A stretch of 64,000 nucleotides of DNA, from NCBI GenBank assembly GCA_903871935.1, contig CAIQIQ010000145.1, forward strand, positions 18,518 to 82,517. The letters are read 5' to 3'. The position numbers and the translations under genes were made by a program. The DNA is from an uncultured Phycisphaerales bacterium. GTDB taxonomy: Bacteria > Planctomycetota > Phycisphaerae > Tepidisphaerales > Tepidisphaeraceae. Below, piece after piece: positions 61,253 through 64,000 of the stretch. Below the pieces are notes generated by a model. It had not been told where the DNA came from, searched no databases, and saw only the letters and a program-made list of their open reading frames with translations. Numbering within the stretch: position 1 is the first letter of the stretch; the number at the start of each line of letters is the position of its first letter.

Positions 61253-61757
61253 CGGTCCCCGTCACTGCCACAATCTCGCCAAAGTACATGCGGTGATAGT
61301 CGTTGTTGTAGCAGGGCGCAATGTATGGCGCGATGAAGTTCTTGGGGTCAAAGTCCTGAAAGTGGATCTTCTTGCACTCAATGGCCAACTCGGCCTCAGC
61401 GTATACCGGCGAGGCGACCGAAGTTGCCGCTTCGGGCGTAAGACCTGAGGCGTTGATCTTGTCCATCTGTCGGCCGGACTTGGTTCCCAGCACATCAAGC
61501 ATCTTGCGATGCTTCTCTGGGAAGACGCAGAGCGTGAATGTGTCGTACTGCTCCATGAACGTGAACGTATGCCGCTGCGGCCGGACAACGCACATGGCAA
61601 ACGGCTTGCCCCAAATCACACCCAGCGATCCCCACGACACCGTCATGCTGTTGAACTTCTTCGCCGCGAAATCGCCGGCCGACAGAAGAAACCACTGCTT
61701 ATCCCAGATCCCCATCGGGCGAGCCGCCAACTCAAAGGCATCAATCTTCGTTCTCAT
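61230..61757 (-). CDS. Flavin reductase-like FMN-binding protein
   Basis: 175 residues with the split-barrel flavin-binding fold. TVSWGSLGVIWGKPFAMCVVRPQRHTF is the phosphate/isoalloxazine-binding part, and FTLCVFPEKHRKMLDVLGTKSGRQMDK the following conserved segment. FDPKNFIAPYIAPCYNNDYHRMYFGEIVAV closes the domain. Such proteins reduce or bind FMN; a partner oxygenase is not encoded nearby. GAGAAGGAGAATC precedes the ATG at 61757. Confidence 0.87.
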   Translation of the reverse strand: MRTKIDAFELAARPMGIWDKQWFLLSAGDFAAKKFNSMTVSWGSLGVIWGKPFAMCVVRPQRHTFTFMEQYDTFTLCVFPEKHRKMLDVLGTKSGRQMDKINASGLTPEAATSVASPVYAEAELAIECKKIHFQDFDPKNFIAPYIAPCYNNDYHRMYFGEIVAVTGTDAYRVRA

Positions 61758-61790
61758 GATTCTCCTTCTCAAGCACCAAGTACCAGGGAC

Positions 61791-62381
61791 CTACAGACTT
61801 CCCTTCGTACTGGGTACCTCGCTATTACGCGGATCCAAACTCACCGCCTGGCGCAGCGCCTTTGCGACCGCCTTGAAGATTGCTTCGGCGATGTGGTGAT
61901 TGTTCGTGCCGTAGGGCACGGTAATGTGCAGATTCATTTTCGCCGTCGTCGCGATCGCCTTGAAAAACTCCTCGATCAATTCGGCCGGGAATGTGCCGAT
62001 GGCCTCGCGTTTGAAGGGCACATTGAAGACGAACGCCGGCCGGCCGGACAGATCGATCGCCACCTGCGCCAGGCTCTCGTCCATGGGCACGATCGCCCAG
62101 CCATAGCGATAGATGCCACGCTTGTCGGCCAGCGCCTTCTCCAGCGCCTGACCCAGTACGATGCCCACATCCTCCACCGTGTGGTGGGCATCGATGTGCA
62201 GATCGCCCTTTGCTTCGACTTTCAGATCGACCAGTGAATGCCTGGCCAGGAGATCCAGCATGTGGTCAAAGAAGCCTACACCCGTCTTGACTGCGCCCTT
62301 GCCTGTGCCATCCAGGTCCAGCGTCAGGGCAATCTGGGTTTCTTTTGTATTCCGCGTGATGGATGCTGTTCGGTTGCTCAT
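61791..62381 (-). CDS. hisB: Imidazoleglycerol-phosphate dehydratase
   Basis: 196 residues, the monofunctional form without the phosphatase domain. Sixth step of histidine synthesis. The two di-metal motifs are present: HIDAHHTVEDVGI and the second one in YGTNNHHIAEAIFKA; FFDHML and the phosphate-binding RYGWAIVPMDESLA also fit. Other his genes are not in the window. Probably first in a minus-strand run with the flavin reductase-like and hydrolase genes. Repeat copy 3 lies about 115 bp upstream. Confidence 0.96.
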   Translation of the reverse strand: MSNRTASITRNTKETQIALTLDLDGTGKGAVKTGVGFFDHMLDLLARHSLVDLKVEAKGDLHIDAHHTVEDVGIVLGQALEKALADKRGIYRYGWAIVPMDESLAQVAIDLSGRPAFVFNVPFKREAIGTFPAELIEEFFKAIATTAKMNLHITVPYGTNNHHIAEAIFKAVAKALRQAVSLDPRNSEVPSTKGSL

Positions 62382-62494
62382 GCTGGGTGAGCATCATAAC
62401 GCAACTGCGAGCCATCTGGTATGGTGATCGCTTACCGCCATTGGGGCGTGCCCGCTTCTCCGAGAAGCGGGGTTGACGGAGAGCGTGAAGCGGA

Positions 62495-62688
62495 GGGCGA
62501 GAGTGGGAGAGGGTCCCGGCGGCGCCGGAATCTCGCTGCGCTCGACATCGGGCGAGAGCGATTGTGGATAGGTGACAGGTGCGCAAGTTCTCAGGTGGGG
62601 TACCCCATATGCGGTAAGTGCTGCGGAGGCAAGCGGTTAGGTGGAGATTGGGGGAGGAGGTGCGCAGGTTCGGGGTGATTGTGGATAA
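62495..62688 (-). repeat. Dispersed intergenic repeat, copy 3
   Basis: Read on the minus strand: TTATCCACA exact at 62688-62680 and CTATCCACA at 62571-62563, 117 bp apart. Between them CCTGCGCACCTCCTCC, CAGCACTTACCGCATATG, the palindrome TGGGGTACCCCA and GAGAACTTGCGCACCTG match copy 2. The tail CCCTCTCCCACTCTCGCCC is at 62513-62495. Confidence 0.85.
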
Positions 62689-62847
62689 CTGCAGTGCAAG
62701 GATGAAGGCGGAAGGATGAAACGGACGAAGGGAAGGAGGATGCTCAGGTTCGTGAGCGCATCTTTGAGGCATCACGTGAGCCAGCTCACCAAAGCGGCAG
62801 AGGTGCGCAGGTTAGCTGAACGTCATTGGTTCCCGGCGCCGCCGGGA
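62514..62847. repeat. Inverted pair of GC palindromic elements
   Basis: TCCCGGCGGCGCCGGAA (62514-62530) is the reverse complement, but for one base, of the element at 62830-62847 (TTCCCGGCGCCGCCGGGA). Each is itself nearly palindromic. They bracket most of repeat copy 3. A related TCCCGGCGCGCCGGGA stands at 38234-38249 next to copy 2. Confidence 0.6.
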
Positions 62848-63346
62848 TCGCTGTCATTGGTCGGAGGCAAAGGTGCGCAGATTCGCGTGCGCAATCCGTG
62901 GCGTTGTGTAATTCAACTCACGGAATAGACGAAGGTGCTCAAGATCGCTGCGCATCTTGAGACGGCATTGCCGGCCTGGTCGCCAAGAATAGTCGTATTC
63001 GGTTGTCAAATAGCAAGGCCGGAGGCGCGGCGAGCATGCTCCTCCATAATACGGGGTGAATTGGACGCTGCCAAAAATGGAAGTTTAGCAATGACAAGCA
63101 CTTGTGCGCGGCCAAAAATCCTTCACGATTCTGGGTAGGATGGGAAGCATGGGTAAGGCATTGGCTATGCGAGAATGGCGGACCCAGCTATTCGGTCGCT
63201 GATCCGTTTCCGGCATCCGCCCTGCCCGCCAAGTTCCCGGGCCACTGCAGGTGGGGTATTCGTTGTACCATTATATTGCTATCATGTGGGATCCTTTTCC
63301 CCTTTTCCCCTTTTCCACTCTTCTTGACCATACGGCGTAGTTTCAA

Positions 63347-63832
63347 TCACTTCCCACTTCCCTGGGTTACAAGCGTAAGATAGGTCGGAGAGGGGTCGGC
63401 CTTGGGATGCTGGCTTCCAACATCTCGGAGCGCTGATATCGGTGTCAGTATCACGGTTTCCCCACCGTGAGGACCGTTCAGGACCCGGGCCACGACGTCA
63501 GGCGGTAACCTCTGTGAATCACGCCAAACATCGTTCGCATCACGAATACGTGTTATCTGAAGTTGTGTGCCTGTGCCGAGTGAATACTCCAAGGCTTCGT
63601 AGCCAGGCAGTATTGTTCCTAAGGTCGCTACCACGTAGCGTTGTGGTGCTTTCGCGACCGTGACGACGCTGGTTGGGGTGGCCGTGCTATACACGTCCCC
63701 GACTCGATAATTCCCGAGGTCAGGCGGCAACAGCAGGAACACAATGAACGCGGCGATCACCACGAGAGCGAGGGCAAGCGGAGCAGCCCAGAAGACCCAA
63801 GTTGGCACTTTTGTTGTGCTTCCGACAGCCAT
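63347..63832 (-). CDS. Single-helix membrane protein of unknown function
   Basis: 161 residues. A short cytoplasmic N-terminus, one membrane helix (VFWAAPLALALVVIAAFIVFLLL) and a roughly 120-residue outer domain with alternating short strands (YRVGDVYSTATPTSVVTVAK, TQLQITRIRDANDVW). TAGGAGG lies eight bases before the ATG, a strong start. No family recognised. The only gene in the last 1.6 kb. Confidence 0.75.
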   Translation of the reverse strand: MAVGSTTKVPTWVFWAAPLALALVVIAAFIVFLLLPPDLGNYRVGDVYSTATPTSVVTVAKAPQRYVVATLGTILPGYEALEYSLGTGTQLQITRIRDANDVWRDSQRLPPDVVARVLNGPHGGETVILTPISALRDVGSQHPKADPSPTYLTLVTQGSGK

Positions 63833-64000
63833 GTTTTTGCCTCCTACAGGACACCGCCGAGTAACTATTTACCGTGCCACGGCACGAAACAGCAAATCGA
63901 TCGCCCTGAGGAATTCGCGTGGTATCGTGTAATTGCTCTGTTTTGGTTTTGGAGATTGTGGTATACCTGCCGGCGCCATGGATGGCGTGCAGCAGAAGGA
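63833..64000. promoter_or_regulatory. Leader region of the terminal membrane protein gene
   Basis: Contains the palindrome CGTGCCACGGCACG at 63873-63886, about 40-55 bases upstream of the start codon on the minus strand. It could be an operator or a leader hairpin. No consensus promoter is visible before the window ends. Confidence 0.3.

Larger units (their letters stand above)
62382..63346. other. Non-coding region with repeat copy 3
   Basis: 965 bp without a credible gene. It holds the dispersed repeat (62495-62688), a pair of GC palindromic elements in opposite orientation (62514-62530 and 62830-62847), and four AGGTGCGCA motifs at 62577, 62658, 62801 and 62871. The right third (62930-63346) is plain; CGAATACGAC-like and TTATTATGG-like fragments in it recall the 37.8-38.0 kb region. 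Confidence 0.55.

Noticed and set aside
13547..62688. Replication origin at one of the DnaA-box-bearing repeats
   Set aside because: No dnaA, dnaN, gidA or parAB gene is nearby, there are three similar copies, and no AT-rich unwinding region adjoins them. A titration or regulatory role is kept open instead.
1..64000. tRNA, rRNA, transposase or prophage genes
   Set aside because: I looked for acceptor-stem and T-loop patterns by eye and for integrase or transposase motifs and found none. A tRNAscan or Infernal run would be decisive and was not possible.

Overview
The window looks like chromosomal DNA of a GC-rich planctomycete, most likely Phycisphaerae (Tepidisphaerales-like). This is inferred from gene style, not from a marker gene. 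The signs are a Ser/Thr kinase with an N-terminal zinc ribbon and C-terminal membrane helices, several membrane proteins carrying a C-x-K-C-x-Y / C-P-E-C-G zinc ribbon, an ECF sigma factor fused to an exported domain, heavy use of Gfo/Idh/MocA oxidoreductases, and structured CGCCCTTTCAGGGC repeats. No tRNA, rRNA, CRISPR array, transposase or prophage was recognised.

Layout. 1-5.7 kb (minus): tripartite export operon of TolC-like protein, HlyD/MacA-like adaptor, MacB ATPase and MacB permease (cut by the window edge). 5.8-9.6 kb (plus): UDP-glucuronate decarboxylase, HtrA/DegS-like protease, a zinc-ribbon membrane protein and a lipoprotein. 9.7-13.4 kb (minus): threonine degradation pair tdh-kbl, then deoC. 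13.8-16.5 kb: ferritin converging on fusA. 17.1-19.9 kb: Ser/Thr kinase. 19.9-28.1 kb (minus): five-gene block with two paralogous large proteins, a Gfo/Idh/MocA oxidoreductase, a parallel beta-helix lipoprotein and an esterase-like hydrolase, probably for an acidic or decorated polysaccharide. 28.3-37.4 kb (minus): membrane and secreted proteins with two ECF sigma factors, one fused to a TlpA-like thioredoxin domain. 38.4-40.7 kb: mntH-usp. 40.8-43.0 kb: efp, pyrH, frr. 43.0-49.3 kb: small zinc-finger protein, PhyH-type dioxygenase, mntP, MFS transporter and a two-CBM glycoside hydrolase. 49.4-54.7 kb: HTH protein with a consensus promoter, D-2-hydroxyacid dehydrogenase, rpe, Gfo/Idh/MocA, pgk. 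54.8-59.0 kb (plus): secreted protein, DsbD, and a sugar-phosphate cyclase resembling 2-deoxy-scyllo-inosose synthase. 59.0-62.4 kb (minus): hisB, flavin reductase-like, alpha/beta hydrolase, membrane protein, GNAT. 63.3-63.8 kb: small membrane protein.

The most interesting non-coding signal is a dispersed repeat family with copies near 13.6, 38.3 and 62.6 kb. Each copy has two DnaA-box-like motifs (TTATCCACA or near) spaced 116-117 bp, two TGCGCA motifs and usually a central palindrome. The most interesting proteins are the cyclase near 58 kb, the sigma-thioredoxin fusion, and an EF-P with Asn at the normally modified tip position.
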